A stretch of 64,000 bases of DNA from the NCBI RefSeq assembly GCF_011316935.1, contig NZ_WLYS01000004.1:124001-188000 (forward strand), written 5' to 3'. This document shows positions 35,377-45,437 of the stretch, one piece after another. The translations under genes and the position numbers were made by a program. Every line of letters begins with the position of its first letter. The stretch's first letter is position 1. The DNA comes from Sphingobacterium chungjuense (GTDB taxonomy: Bacteria; Bacteroidota; Bacteroidia; Sphingobacteriales; Sphingobacteriaceae). The notes under the pieces are model-generated. The model was not told where the DNA came from. It did no database searches and saw nothing but the letters and a program-made list of their open reading frames with translations.

Positions 35377-36834
35377 TTAGATTTCGTTGTTAGTCAACGA
35401 TTCTGCTGTTGGAATTGGATAGGTATATCTACTATCTGTCACGGGAATTTCACTACCCGCACCTACCGAATTAATGGGATCATTTCGGCGTTGTAAATCA
35501 GGTATTCTAAAGCCCTCTCCTAACAATTCAATTCGTCTTTCGATTAAGATTGCTTGTACCACATTAGCCCGACTTGTTAAACCGGAGAATGCATAGTCAG
35601 CATCAGACCGTGAGCGCACTGCTTGTAACAACGCAATAGATCTGGATAGATCACCACCTTCAGCCTCGGCCTCAGCTACGTTTAACAGAACCTCTGCATA
35701 ACGTATTACCGGGACCCAATCGATAAATGGTGAAGCACCACTCCACTTTGTCACTATGTGCCAAGCTGGAGTATTTATGGTAGTTAGACCAGTTCGTCTA
35801 GCATCTGTCTCTGGCCAAGCGGCAGTATTCGCATAAATACCAGGAGCACTTTGATTCAAGAAATACTCAATATTACCTTCATTATAGTAATAACCTAACT
35901 GATTTTGTGTACCTGGTGCATTGGTATCTGCCATCGGAAAGGATAGAATGCTTTCCAGCGTATTATATGTTCTGAAAACATTGACCACATTTCCTTGCAA
36001 GGTATGTGCTACGTTATTAGGTGAACTAAAAGGTGCTGCAACGGATACTATCTTATTACCTTCAGCAATTACATCATCGTATCTACCCATATGAAGTAGC
36101 ACACGTGTTTTGAGTGCTATCGCCGTGTTCTTGTGTGCGCGAGTGGTATTTTCATTTGCAGATCCATTATCTGCTGCTAATCCTGCTTCTGCATCTTCAA
36201 GATCCGATAAAATCTGTGCATAAATCTCTGCTACGCTACTAGGCGCTAAATCATTATTAGCCGAACTTGTTTCCGCCTGTAAACGAAGTGGAATACCAGT
36301 AGATGCACCATTGTCCAATGTATAAGGCTTAGCAAATAATTGGATCAGTGCATGGTAACACAAAGCACGCATAAATTTTGCTTCACCGCGGTATTGGGCT
36401 TCTACTTCGGCACTAACAATACCTGGATTGGCATCAAAATCAGCCAAGAATTTATTGACGCGGTTAATCGTCAGATAAGAAAACCGCCACAGATTGGCAA
36501 TATAGGTATCGCTAGGATCATTGGTAAACTGGTAACTTGAGTAGCCAGTTACGGTGTTGGAGGCGCGATTTATAAATTCTTCACCTCGAATATCATTGTA
36601 AATAAAGTATCGACCACCAAATAATTGGCCTGCTTTTGCAGACGCATATAAACCGACTACTTGTCGTTCTATACGTTCTGGATTTTCAAAAGCATTTTCC
36701 TCCGGAATACTTAATTCAGGCGGATATTTCAAAAATTCGTCAGAACAGGATGATATTAATCCGACGGCTGGTATCGCTGCGAGAAATGCTATCGAAGCGA
36801 AAGTACGTTTTGACTTATTGATTATATTTTTCAT
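35377..36834 (-). CDS. SusD/RagB family lipoprotein (pair 2, duplicate of pair 1)
   Basis: The 485-aa protein has the same length as its duplicate at 30477. The lipoprotein Cys30 in GLISSC is followed by SDE. The same SusD blocks are present (AKFMRALCYHALIQLFAKPY, VPVIRYAEVLLNVAEAEAEGG, IERRIELLGEGFRIPDLQRRNDP, YPIPTAESLTNN). Differences from pair 1 are scattered but cluster in the N-terminal third, while a block around 36196-36300 is nearly identical at DNA level, including silent sites. It is expected to act as the surface lid of SusC2. Start ATG 36834 is 19 nt after the susC2 stop. Confidence 0.93.
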   Translation of the reverse strand: MKNIINKSKRTFASIAFLAAIPAVGLISSCSDEFLKYPPELSIPEENAFENPERIERQVVGLYASAKAGQLFGGRYFIYNDIRGEEFINRASNTVTGYSSYQFTNDPSDTYIANLWRFSYLTINRVNKFLADFDANPGIVSAEVEAQYRGEAKFMRALCYHALIQLFAKPYTLDNGASTGIPLRLQAETSSANNDLAPSSVAEIYAQILSDLEDAEAGLAADNGSANENTTRAHKNTAIALKTRVLLHMGRYDDVIAEGNKIVSVAAPFSSPNNVAHTLQGNVVNVFRTYNTLESILSFPMADTNAPGTQNQLGYYYNEGNIEYFLNQSAPGIYANTAAWPETDARRTGLTTINTPAWHIVTKWSGASPFIDWVPVIRYAEVLLNVAEAEAEGGDLSRSIALLQAVRSRSDADYAFSGLTSRANVVQAILIERRIELLGEGFRIPDLQRRNDPINSVGAGSEIPVTDSRYTYPIPTAESLTNNEI

Positions 36835-36853
36835 TGAATTTGTATCTAAAGTA

Positions 36854-39800
36854 TTAAAAACCAACATTTACACCTAAGCTAAATTGTCTTGCTTGCGGTA
36901 TAGAGTTTCTTTCGATACCGGATGCGACATTGGAATTACCATTAGAGGATATTTCCGGATCCACCCCACTGTAGCCTGTCAACAAGAAAAGATTGTTGGC
37001 TTGCACATAGAATCGAACAGAGGAAATACCCGATCTACCAAAAGCAGTCTGTGGTAACCGATAGCCTAAAGTGGCTGTTTGTAACCGTAAGAAATCACCT
37101 TTCTCTACATTACTATCAATCAAAAATGCAGAGCCATTGGAGACATTGTCAGAGTATACGGCTTTTGGAATATTCGTATTCGTATTTTCAGGCGTCCACG
37201 CATTTAAAACCTCTGTAGAGTTGTTCCAGATACGTTGATCTAATAACCCAGCCCTGGATCCATTGTAGATGTAATTACCACCTGAGAAGGTGAAGTTCAA
37301 TGCCATATCCCAAGATTTGTAAGCGAAGGTATTGTTAAAACCACCAAACCAAGTAGGAATCGTATTGCCCAAAAGTTCCGTTGCTGAAGTAACGCTTCCT
37401 GCACTCACGGCTTGGCCAGTTTCTACCAATGTATAACTGTTCGCACCCCTTAGGTGTTGATATTGCACTTCTCTTCCCTGGTTATCGATAAAGATTCGTG
37501 CACCATTGGCTGGATTTACACCATTTGTTCTAACGCCATATATTTGCGAAGCGGATGAACCAACCTGTGTAATATTAGAAAGCTCTAGATCACCCGTGTA
37601 ACCTAGTATTGGAGAATCAGCATCCACTAAAGAAGTGACTTCATTTTTCAAGGTAGAAAAGTTCAAATTAGCGGACCAAGTGAAATCTTGTGTGCGAACA
37701 GGCACCGCATTGATCGCGAATTCCCAGCCTTTGTTGTACATAGACCCCACATTCAGTAAGATGGTATTGGCATCTCCTGGAATTCCCTTTGATGGTGCTT
37801 GCGGCACACCGAGAATCATGTTATCTACATTCTTACGATACCAATTGGCTTCAAAATTGAGACGATTATCGACTAGTCCGATATCTAAACCAATATTAGT
37901 TTGCTGACTAGTTTCCCATTTCAGCTCTTGATTACCTGCTTGCGAATACATAAGTGAAGAGGCGGAAGCTCCGTAAAGTCCTAATGAATATAGGTTATAC
38001 GCGGTATAGAAGCTGTTTAGATTACCATTACCGGTACGCCCCCAGCTACCACGCAGACGAAGGTTATTGACCACATCCGCGATGCTGCTTGATTGGAAGA
38101 AATCTTCTTCCGATATCGTCCAACCTAGTGATGCTCCGCCAAAATTACCCCATTGATTCCCTGGGGAAAGTGCAGAGTTACCATCACGTCGGAAGTTACC
38201 ACTAATGAAATATTTATTATCATAGTTGTAACTCGCACTAGCGAAATAGGCCTCAAATGCTAAATCACTGATGGCATTACCAGCGGCTACATTGGTCACA
38301 AATGTTCCCTGGAATTGATCAAAGAAATCGTCCGCCAAATTTTCTCTAGCAGCACCCCAATTGGTCACTCTGGTTTTTTGCACATCAGATCCAACTAAGA
38401 AGTTAAAGTTGTGCACATCATCGATACTTGTTACGTATTGCAATGTATTTATCCAATTCCAGTTATCCGAACGTGCGTGATTATTATATGCCCTTCCGTT
38501 AAATGAACGACCGTCTCCATTTACAGGATTCCAAAATTGAATATTTTCGGTTTGGCGAAGATCCCAAGTATAAGAAGACTTAAAAGTTAGCCCTTCTGCA
38601 AGTTTTAGCTCAGTTCCTAAGTTTGCCAGTAAACGATTAGTTTCTGATGAATTTCGATCTAAATCAATTAACACCTGCGGGTTGGAATACTGTAATGCCA
38701 AGAGGTTGGCACCGCGCCCAATAGAGTTTTGCTCTACATTATAACTTCCGTCGGCATTGTAAATCGGCACGTTTGGTGCCTGTGTCATGGCGATACGACC
38801 TAAACCGGAAGAATTAAATGATCCACCAGCAATAGACCCACTATTTGGTGCATTGTTGATCGTATTATTGTAACTGACATTTCCGAATAGTTTGAACCAG
38901 TCTGTAACTTGGTGATCGATATTGAATCGACCTGAACGTCTTTTAAAATTATTTGCTTCCAAAAAACCATCCTGATCGGATATACCTGCCGAGAAATAAT
39001 ATACCGTTTTGTCGTTACCGCCAGAAACAGAAACGTTATGATTCTGCGATACAGCAGAGCGATAAACAACATCTCGCCAATCTACGTCTACGAGATTACC
39101 ATTTTCATCAAAGCTCGGCTGAAAAGTATTTCGTGGTGCACCCGTATAGTTAGGGTTGTTTACCAATGCATTGTCAATCGCGCCATTTTTAAAGTCCATA
39201 AATTGTTGCGCATTTAATAATTCTGGTAAGCGCACGGCATTACTGACGCCCACCCAGGCATCGTAATTTACACGTGCTCTACCCTGCTTACCACGTTTAG
39301 TAGTAATTACTAGTACACCCGCAGCAGCTCGAGATCCGTAAATCGAAGCCGACGCAGCATCTTTTAAGATATCGATAGATTCAATATCAGCAGGATTGAT
39401 GTCGGCTAAAGGGTTGTTAGGCACCGAGTTTTCGGAAACGTTACCAGATGAAATTGGAATACCATCCACGACGATTAATGGGAAGGAATTTAGCGACAAA
39501 GAACTCAATCCACGAACACGGATAACTGGTGGATTGTTTAGCAAACCATTCGGTTGCACAATATTCACCCCCGTCGCTTGACCTGCTAGTCCTTGCGCGA
39601 AACTTTGCACAGGACGCTCCGCAATCTCAGCACCGCTAATTCTGGAAGATGCACCCGTAAATTCTCTTTTAGTTTGCGTGCCGTAACCCGTAACGATCAC
39701 TTGCTCTAATGAACCTTCTGATGGCTCTAATACTACGTTTAATTGTCGTGTTTCTGCGGATACACGTCTGCTCACTTGTGTAAATCCAACGTAAGAGAAT

Positions 39801-40015
39801 TGTAACGTTGATCCAGATTGAACAACAATTGAATAATTACCTGAACCATCTGTCTGTGTGGCTTGGGCTGATCCGGCGATGGAAACGGATACGCCACCAA
39901 GAGGTGAACCATCGACGGAGGACGTTACTGTCCCGGTTAAACGTTGTCCTTGTGCATTGGCTATGCCAGTGCATAGCGAAAACAGCACAAGGAAGCTGAG
40001 TAATGCTTGTTTCAT
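36854..40015 (-). CDS. SusC/RagA family TonB-linked transporter (pair 2, duplicate of pair 1)
   Basis: The 1053-aa protein has a signal peptide (MKQALLSFLVLFSLCTGIANAQ), a carboxypeptidase-D-like domain, EQVIVTGYGTQTKREFTGAS, a plug with LIVVDGIPISSGNVSENSVPN and SIDILKDAASASIYGSRAAAG, and a barrel ending ARQFSLGVNVGF. The plug is almost identical to that of SusC1. The most visible differences are in the N-terminal sandwich and a few barrel loops (for example GDANTILLN replacing a longer loop). Similar loops suggest the same or a related substrate. The upstream region differs from that of susC1 and resembles that of susC5. Confidence 0.94.
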   Translation of the reverse strand: MKQALLSFLVLFSLCTGIANAQGQRLTGTVTSSVDGSPLGGVSVSIAGSAQATQTDGSGNYSIVVQSGSTLQFSYVGFTQVSRRVSAETRQLNVVLEPSEGSLEQVIVTGYGTQTKREFTGASSRISGAEIAERPVQSFAQGLAGQATGVNIVQPNGLLNNPPVIRVRGLSSLSLNSFPLIVVDGIPISSGNVSENSVPNNPLADINPADIESIDILKDAASASIYGSRAAAGVLVITTKRGKQGRARVNYDAWVGVSNAVRLPELLNAQQFMDFKNGAIDNALVNNPNYTGAPRNTFQPSFDENGNLVDVDWRDVVYRSAVSQNHNVSVSGGNDKTVYYFSAGISDQDGFLEANNFKRRSGRFNIDHQVTDWFKLFGNVSYNNTINNAPNSGSIAGGSFNSSGLGRIAMTQAPNVPIYNADGSYNVEQNSIGRGANLLALQYSNPQVLIDLDRNSSETNRLLANLGTELKLAEGLTFKSSYTWDLRQTENIQFWNPVNGDGRSFNGRAYNNHARSDNWNWINTLQYVTSIDDVHNFNFLVGSDVQKTRVTNWGAARENLADDFFDQFQGTFVTNVAAGNAISDLAFEAYFASASYNYDNKYFISGNFRRDGNSALSPGNQWGNFGGASLGWTISEEDFFQSSSIADVVNNLRLRGSWGRTGNGNLNSFYTAYNLYSLGLYGASASSLMYSQAGNQELKWETSQQTNIGLDIGLVDNRLNFEANWYRKNVDNMILGVPQAPSKGIPGDANTILLNVGSMYNKGWEFAINAVPVRTQDFTWSANLNFSTLKNEVTSLVDADSPILGYTGDLELSNITQVGSSASQIYGVRTNGVNPANGARIFIDNQGREVQYQHLRGANSYTLVETGQAVSAGSVTSATELLGNTIPTWFGGFNNTFAYKSWDMALNFTFSGGNYIYNGSRAGLLDQRIWNNSTEVLNAWTPENTNTNIPKAVYSDNVSNGSAFLIDSNVEKGDFLRLQTATLGYRLPQTAFGRSGISSVRFYVQANNLFLLTGYSGVDPEISSNGNSNVASGIERNSIPQARQFSLGVNVGF

Positions 40016-40405
40016 AGGTGTGTGTGTGATGTGTTAGTTAATATTAGCCAATAATATGAAAATTAATTCACATTAAAAGAATTAACAAAAAAGTACAAAT
40101 CACACAAGTATTACATAGAGCAAAACAAGAAAACAAACCACAACTACTATTACTACTGTTATTTTGAAAAATAAAGACTTTAAATACCCACAAAAACACA
40201 ATTACAGATATTTATATTGAAAATATTTTTGCGAAATTTCAATTACTCATCATAAATATATTTTTTTCAACACTTAATATTGAAAAACGCCCTCTGTATA
40301 CAAAAAAATAAAAAAAACACCCCTACTCCGAAATGTAAATTCAACACCTCACATATAGCAATATCAACGCAAAAAGTCTGGAACACGCCTAAAATTAAAG
40401 AACTA
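40016..40405. other. 390-nt AT-rich intergenic region upstream of susC2
   Basis: No coding sequence was seen. Near the susC2 start there is a GT-repeat and the shared 40034-40053 motif. TTTTTCAA/TTGAAAAA (40263-40287) could be a weak terminator for the susCD3 operon. The rest holds homopolymer A/T tracts only. Confidence 0.6.
40034..40053 (-). promoter_or_regulatory. Upstream motif shared by susC2 and susC5
   Basis: Plus-strand TTAGTTAATATTAGCCAATA matches 55166-55185 at 19 of 20 positions, 13-19 nt before each susC ATG and next to a GTGTGTG run in both. In susC5 it contains the perfect palindrome TATTGGCCAATA. Confidence 0.5.
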
Positions 40406-42028
40406 TTAGTACCCCGGATTCTGCTGAGCCCTTAAAGTCGGATTTGCCGAAACCTCGCTTTCAGGAATCGGCCATAGAAACAAGAAGTTGGAATAAGGAA
40501 TAGCTCCAATATTGCGTGTAATTACTGGCGGATTGATAGGATCAAAACTTGACTGCCCTCTTAATGATGCAAATTCAATTTTAGCAGGTATACCATTCGT
40601 TCCATAATTCGCATCAAGCGCTAAGCGGTGAATATCTGGCCAGCGCCGACCTTCGCCCGCAAACTCAATGCGACGTTCATTAAGGATTGCCTGTATCAGA
40701 TCTGCCGGCACATTTGTACCATATCTTTCCGCGGCAGGCACCGATCGATCGCGCACAGCATTCAACAAACTCAATGCCTGTGTATTATTACCAAGTCTTG
40801 CATGTGCTTCACTCGCATTGAGCAATACTTCTGCGTAGCGCAAAATCGGAGTCCAATCTTCAAATATTAAAAAACTACGGTATTTATTATTGTATACCAA
40901 TCTATAACTAGGATCGCCCGTGATTTGACTAAAATGAAGTGAGGTACGCCGCAGATCATTTGCTGACCAAAATGGCGCATTCCAAAGAATGGGACTTATG
41001 GACACTTGATTACGACCTCCACCAGCAGCTGGATTTGGATTAGCGGTAGAAGCACCAAACATGGAGGCCATCGAGTTTAAGACACCCGGATTAGCAATTC
41101 CACTATTGGCAAACGAAAATATGGATTCTGTATTACCACTATTATTTAAGAAAGGTACCTCTGGACTTGCAGTTATCACATATCCGCCAACAGGACTTAC
41201 AAAACCTCCAGATCCTGTAGCACCTAATTTAGTGGTCTCTGTCACTACGCCGGCATAATCTTGCTGATGTAGCTTAATTCTCGTTTTTAGTGCAATCGCT
41301 GATCCTCTTGTCGCTCTCGAAATACTTATTGCAGTAGACTGACGAGCCGCTGGCAGATTAGCTTCCGCAAAATCTAAATCTATCAATAGATTCACATACG
41401 CTTCTGCGACAGTGCCTCGACCTAATGTTAGATTGTTGGTTACATTTGCACCGCTGGTTATAGCGACGTTTCTATAAGGTATCCCTGCTTTGTCGCCATT
41501 GCCATCAGCAAAAGGACGTGAAAAATGTATTAATAACTCATGATGAGCTAATGCTCGTAAAAACCTACCCTCTCCTTCGTATGCCAAAGCTGTCTCCGAC
41601 GTTATTACGCCGCCTTGAGCCGCCCGTCGCACGCCTTCAATCATTACGTTGGCTTGATTGATCAACGCATACAATTGCTCCCAGTGATTTCTATTATTGG
41701 GAGTTACGGTAGAGTAATTGCTCTCATACGTATTCACAAAGCTTTGCTGTAAATTGATCATATCCTCACCACGCATCTCTGCCAGCTGAATAGCCGCTGC
41801 TCCAAATGGATAGCCTCTATCCACAGCTCCTTCATTCTCTCCGATCGTCGCCATACGATATACACCATTTATAGCCAATTCGATATTTCCTGGCGTGCTA
41901 AATGCACTCCCTTCCGATAGATTATCGAGTGGTTCTAGATTTGTGAAATCGCTACAAGCTGTGGTTGTTAAAAATGCTATCACAACGGTAAAAATGATAG
42001 CTGTATTTGTTTTCTTTATGTAAGACAT
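40406..42028 (-). CDS. SusD/RagB family lipoprotein (pair 3)
   Basis: The 540-aa protein has a lipoprotein signal ending TTTAC (Cys25), followed by SDF. SusD features: GRFLRALAHHELLIHFSRPF (TPR region), RGTVAEAYVNLLIDLDFAEANLP, TPILRYAEVLLNASEAHARLGN, AILNERRIEFAGEGRRWPDIHRLA and a C-terminus LWPIPESEVSANPTLRAQQNPGY. It is the longest SusD of the array and clearly distinct from pairs 1 and 2. It is expected to bind the substrate at the cell surface as the lid of SusC3, from which it is separated by 12 nt. No obvious terminator follows. Confidence 0.92.
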   Translation of the reverse strand: MSYIKKTNTAIIFTVVIAFLTTTACSDFTNLEPLDNLSEGSAFSTPGNIELAINGVYRMATIGENEGAVDRGYPFGAAAIQLAEMRGEDMINLQQSFVNTYESNYSTVTPNNRNHWEQLYALINQANVMIEGVRRAAQGGVITSETALAYEGEGRFLRALAHHELLIHFSRPFADGNGDKAGIPYRNVAITSGANVTNNLTLGRGTVAEAYVNLLIDLDFAEANLPAARQSTAISISRATRGSAIALKTRIKLHQQDYAGVVTETTKLGATGSGGFVSPVGGYVITASPEVPFLNNSGNTESIFSFANSGIANPGVLNSMASMFGASTANPNPAAGGGRNQVSISPILWNAPFWSANDLRRTSLHFSQITGDPSYRLVYNNKYRSFLIFEDWTPILRYAEVLLNASEAHARLGNNTQALSLLNAVRDRSVPAAERYGTNVPADLIQAILNERRIEFAGEGRRWPDIHRLALDANYGTNGIPAKIEFASLRGQSSFDPINPPVITRNIGAIPYSNFLFLWPIPESEVSANPTLRAQQNPGY

Positions 42029-42040
42029 CGTAATGCTTTT

Positions 42041-45000
42041 TTAAAATCCAATATTTAAACCAAATGTGTATGTTCTAGGAATCGGACTAGCACTGAAGTC
42101 TAGACCTGATTGAACGTTACTGACCTGCACATCATTGGACAGGAAATTACCCGAGTTGATATTAGATATTTCAGGATCTAAACCCTTATATGCCGTTAAT
42201 ACAAAAGCATTTTGTATTTGCACAAATACTCTAAAATTACTCACGTGAATACGAGATAATAAACTCGGTTTTAGCGTGTAACCTATTGCTAAATTCTGAG
42301 CGCGCAAAAAAGTACCGTTTTCTAAGAATCGACTATTTAAATTGCCGGATTGAAGCGCATATGTATCGGAATTAAAGTACAATTGGGGCACATCAGTGAT
42401 TTGGCCCGGCGTCGTCCACCGATCCAACAGCTCTCGTCCTGCACCGGCGAAGCCTTGTTGATTCAGCGACTCTTGTCGCGTTCTATTATATACTTTATTG
42501 CCACCAGAAAAAGTAAAAAATACATTGGCATCAAAGCGTTTATATCGGAAATTATTATTGAAACCACCGTACCATGTAGGATTAGAAAGCCCAAGAATTC
42601 TTTTGTCATCTATACTCAAACCGGTGGTTATTTGTGATTCGTCTGCCGGATTTTCAGGATTATAAACACTCCAAGCACCATTATTGCCAAAGGCACGTTG
42701 CACCACGGTTCCATCTGCTTTCTCAAACAAGGGATTTCCATTGGCTGAATTAACCCCGCGATCGACATAGCCGTAAAAAGAACCAACCGCTTCGCCTTCG
42801 CGCACGGTATGATACAGGTAATTTATAGGCTGGCCTTCGGCCAATCGCTGAACTCTATTTTTTAGCAAGGTGATATTAAAACTAGTACTCCAACTGAATT
42901 CTTCGCGAGTAATATTCATTGTATTGACCCCAAATTCCAAGCCTCGATTATACATAGCACCAATATTTCTATTGATTTGGCTAGAGGGTACACCCAGAGA
43001 TGGCGCTGTCGGACTAGCGAGTATGAGGTTATCAATATTGTTATTGAAATAATCGGCTACAAGTAACACTTTGTTGTCGAACAGATCAATATCCAAACCA
43101 ATATCCAACTTTTGACTGGTTTCGAACCGAAGATCGGGATTGGCGACCTGAGCATAACGTATAGCGTTGTTCGTTCCATACTGCGTACCCAAGAAGATGC
43201 CTGCCGATGGATAATTGCCAATCTCGGTGTTACCAACTTTTGCCCAGCTCCCTCTGATTTTAAGATTGCTGATTAGAGAAGAAGTGAAAAATTCTTCTTC
43301 TGAAATACGCCAACCAACAGATGCTCCAGGAAGTAGTGCCGTTTGATTGTTGATTGGTAAGGCAGACAATCGATCATTTCTCAGTGTTGCGCTGAACAGG
43401 TATCGGCCTTTGTATACGTAATGAGCCCTTCCAAAAAAAGATTCAAATGCATTTTGCGCAGCACTTCCTCCTATAATCTGGTTACTTAGTGTTCCGGTGA
43501 TGATATTTTCATTCTGCCCGAAGAATGGTGAAGACAATCTAGTGCCATTGACCGAAAATGAACGATTATTGGTCTTTTGCATTTCTTGACCAATGACTGC
43601 ATTGATGCTGTGGTCACCTAATTCTTTGGTATAGGTTAATAAATTCTGCCAGTTGTACCGCAATCTTGGAAAACTATACTGCAAAATGCGGCCACCTACT
43701 GGCCTACCATCACCATGACCTGGGTCGAAATACAAATAATCTTCGCCCAACATGTAATTGATACCGATCTGTGTTCTAAAAGTCAACCCACTCATGATCT
43801 CCAATTCTGCGAAAGCATTTCCGGTAATATTAAGCTGTTGAAACTTATAGATATTATTGTCGAGCACATATGCCTGATTGACATTGCCTCTAATTGGTCG
43901 GGTATTGGCGCCTTGACCTAAGGTAAGCTGATCGTTACTCAAATTATACGATCCGTCAGGCCATCTGGCAGGCACATTAGGAAAGGCAAAAATCAAACCT
44001 TGCATCGCACTGGAAGTGGCATTGCCACTATTGTTGAGTCCGCGATTTGTCGTATGCGAAATGGCATTATTAACACCAATGGTTAGGCGATCATTGAGCA
44101 CTTTTTGCTCTACGCGTGTTCGTAACGTATATCGTTTTAAAGAGTTGGGATAGGTAATGCCGTCCATATCGGTATATCCCATGGATACAAAATAGTTGGT
44201 TTTGTCATTTGCTCCACTGACGGATAAGGCATGATTTTGCTGAAATGCCGTACGGAATATGATACTTTGCCAGTCGGTATCGTAAAATTCATTGTCTCGA
44301 CCGGGGATGGGCGTCGGGAAGGCAGCATCTTCTAGATTGGCATTTCTCAATTTCTCGTTTGTGATCTCTATAAATTCATTCGCATTCAACAAATCAAAAC
44401 GTTTGGAAGGTGTTGCTGCGGCAAACCAATTGGAATACGCTAATTTGGAAGCGCCTTGCTGCCCACGTTTCGTCGTAATCAGCACAACGCCATTTGCTGC
44501 TCGCGAGCCATAAATAGCGGTGGATGCACCATCTTTTAAAATTTCGACACTAGCGATGTCATTAGGATTGATCTCTGCTAGTGGACTGGACTCTGTAAAC
44601 GGGCTAATATTGGCCGATACATACGGCACGCCATCTACTACGTAAAGTGGATTGGAGCTATTGGAAATAGAATTAGTACCACGGATACGCACTCTTGCTC
44701 CTTCGCCTAGCAACCCACTTGGTGTGGTAGATTGCACTCCGGCTGCTTGGCCTTGCAAAAATTTATCAAAGGAAGAGATAGCAATATCTTGAAAGTTCTC
44801 ACCTTCAATTTTTGCAACTGAGCCTGTAAGATCCGTCCGTCGCATGGTGCCATAACCGACCACGACCACTTCGGATATTTCAGCATTAATAGCGGACATG
44901 CTTACGTTAATGATATTACTTCGACCGATAGTAACCTTGATCTTTTCATATCCTAGTAAATCAAACACCAGTTCTTTAGCCAGAAGAGGGACTGGAATTG

Positions 45001-45184
45001 AATAATAGCCGTCTGCATCTGATTTAGTAATAATAGTCGACCAACTAGGCAGTATCACTGAGGCGCCTTCCAGAGGCTTATTATCTTTTACGGATTTGAT
45101 TGTCCCTGTAATCATTCTCTGTTGAGCATAGGCTGCTCCTAAATGAATCACACAAAAAATAATTAGAGTAATTATTTTATTCAT
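42041..45184 (-). CDS. SusC/RagA family TonB-linked transporter (pair 3)
   Basis: The 1047-aa protein has a signal peptide (MNKIITLIIFCVIHLGAAYAQ) and a carboxypeptidase-D-like domain (ITGTIKSVKDNKPLEGASVIL). It continues with SEVVVVGYGTMRRTDLTGSV, a plug with LYVVDGVPYVSAN and SVEILKDGASTAIYGSRAANG, and a barrel ending RTYTFGLNIGF. There is no STN domain. Sequence and signal peptide are well separated from the other five SusC proteins, so it probably has a different ligand. A -7 element lies at 45242-45249, giving a leader of about 50 nt. Confidence 0.93.
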   Translation of the reverse strand: MNKIITLIIFCVIHLGAAYAQQRMITGTIKSVKDNKPLEGASVILPSWSTIITKSDADGYYSIPVPLLAKELVFDLLGYEKIKVTIGRSNIINVSMSAINAEISEVVVVGYGTMRRTDLTGSVAKIEGENFQDIAISSFDKFLQGQAAGVQSTTPSGLLGEGARVRIRGTNSISNSSNPLYVVDGVPYVSANISPFTESSPLAEINPNDIASVEILKDGASTAIYGSRAANGVVLITTKRGQQGASKLAYSNWFAAATPSKRFDLLNANEFIEITNEKLRNANLEDAAFPTPIPGRDNEFYDTDWQSIIFRTAFQQNHALSVSGANDKTNYFVSMGYTDMDGITYPNSLKRYTLRTRVEQKVLNDRLTIGVNNAISHTTNRGLNNSGNATSSAMQGLIFAFPNVPARWPDGSYNLSNDQLTLGQGANTRPIRGNVNQAYVLDNNIYKFQQLNITGNAFAELEIMSGLTFRTQIGINYMLGEDYLYFDPGHGDGRPVGGRILQYSFPRLRYNWQNLLTYTKELGDHSINAVIGQEMQKTNNRSFSVNGTRLSSPFFGQNENIITGTLSNQIIGGSAAQNAFESFFGRAHYVYKGRYLFSATLRNDRLSALPINNQTALLPGASVGWRISEEEFFTSSLISNLKIRGSWAKVGNTEIGNYPSAGIFLGTQYGTNNAIRYAQVANPDLRFETSQKLDIGLDIDLFDNKVLLVADYFNNNIDNLILASPTAPSLGVPSSQINRNIGAMYNRGLEFGVNTMNITREEFSWSTSFNITLLKNRVQRLAEGQPINYLYHTVREGEAVGSFYGYVDRGVNSANGNPLFEKADGTVVQRAFGNNGAWSVYNPENPADESQITTGLSIDDKRILGLSNPTWYGGFNNNFRYKRFDANVFFTFSGGNKVYNRTRQESLNQQGFAGAGRELLDRWTTPGQITDVPQLYFNSDTYALQSGNLNSRFLENGTFLRAQNLAIGYTLKPSLLSRIHVSNFRVFVQIQNAFVLTAYKGLDPEISNINSGNFLSNDVQVSNVQSGLDFSASPIPRTYTFGLNIGF

Positions 45185-45241
45185 ACAAGTAATTGTATCG
45201 CTATGAAATATATTTATTTAATCATAAATTATTAATCGAGA

Positions 45242-45249
45242 CAAAAATA
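45242..45249 (-). promoter_or_regulatory. -7 promoter element (TATTTTTG) of susCD3
   Basis: Exact TAnnTTTG on the minus strand, 57 nt before the susC3 ATG. Confidence 0.45.
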
Positions 45250-45374
45250 GTATAATTAAAGATTATTGAGAAATAAATTTTAATTAATCTAAATAAATTA
45301 ACATGATCAGATATAGACCATAGGACTAGAATTATCTGCTACGACGTAGTTTGCTATTTACTCCGCAATAAAAA

Positions 45375-45403
45375 AAGGGCTGTCGTTTGCAACGACAGCC
45401 CTT
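45375..45403 (-). terminator. Terminator of the susC4-susD4-lipoprotein operon
   Basis: AAGGGCTGTCGTT pairs with AACGACAGCCCTT (13 bp, 3-nt loop) and is followed on the minus strand by a run of T. Confidence 0.93.
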
Positions 45404-45437
45404 AATAAGTAAAGATTTTTTGTATAGTTTTAAAGAT

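Larger units (their letters stand above)
35281..40015. repeat. Tandem duplication unit 2 (carA stub, terminator, susD2, susC2)
   Basis: Same order and orientation as 30380-35142. Protein similarity between units is high along both genes, with stretches of near-identical DNA. Confidence 0.85.
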
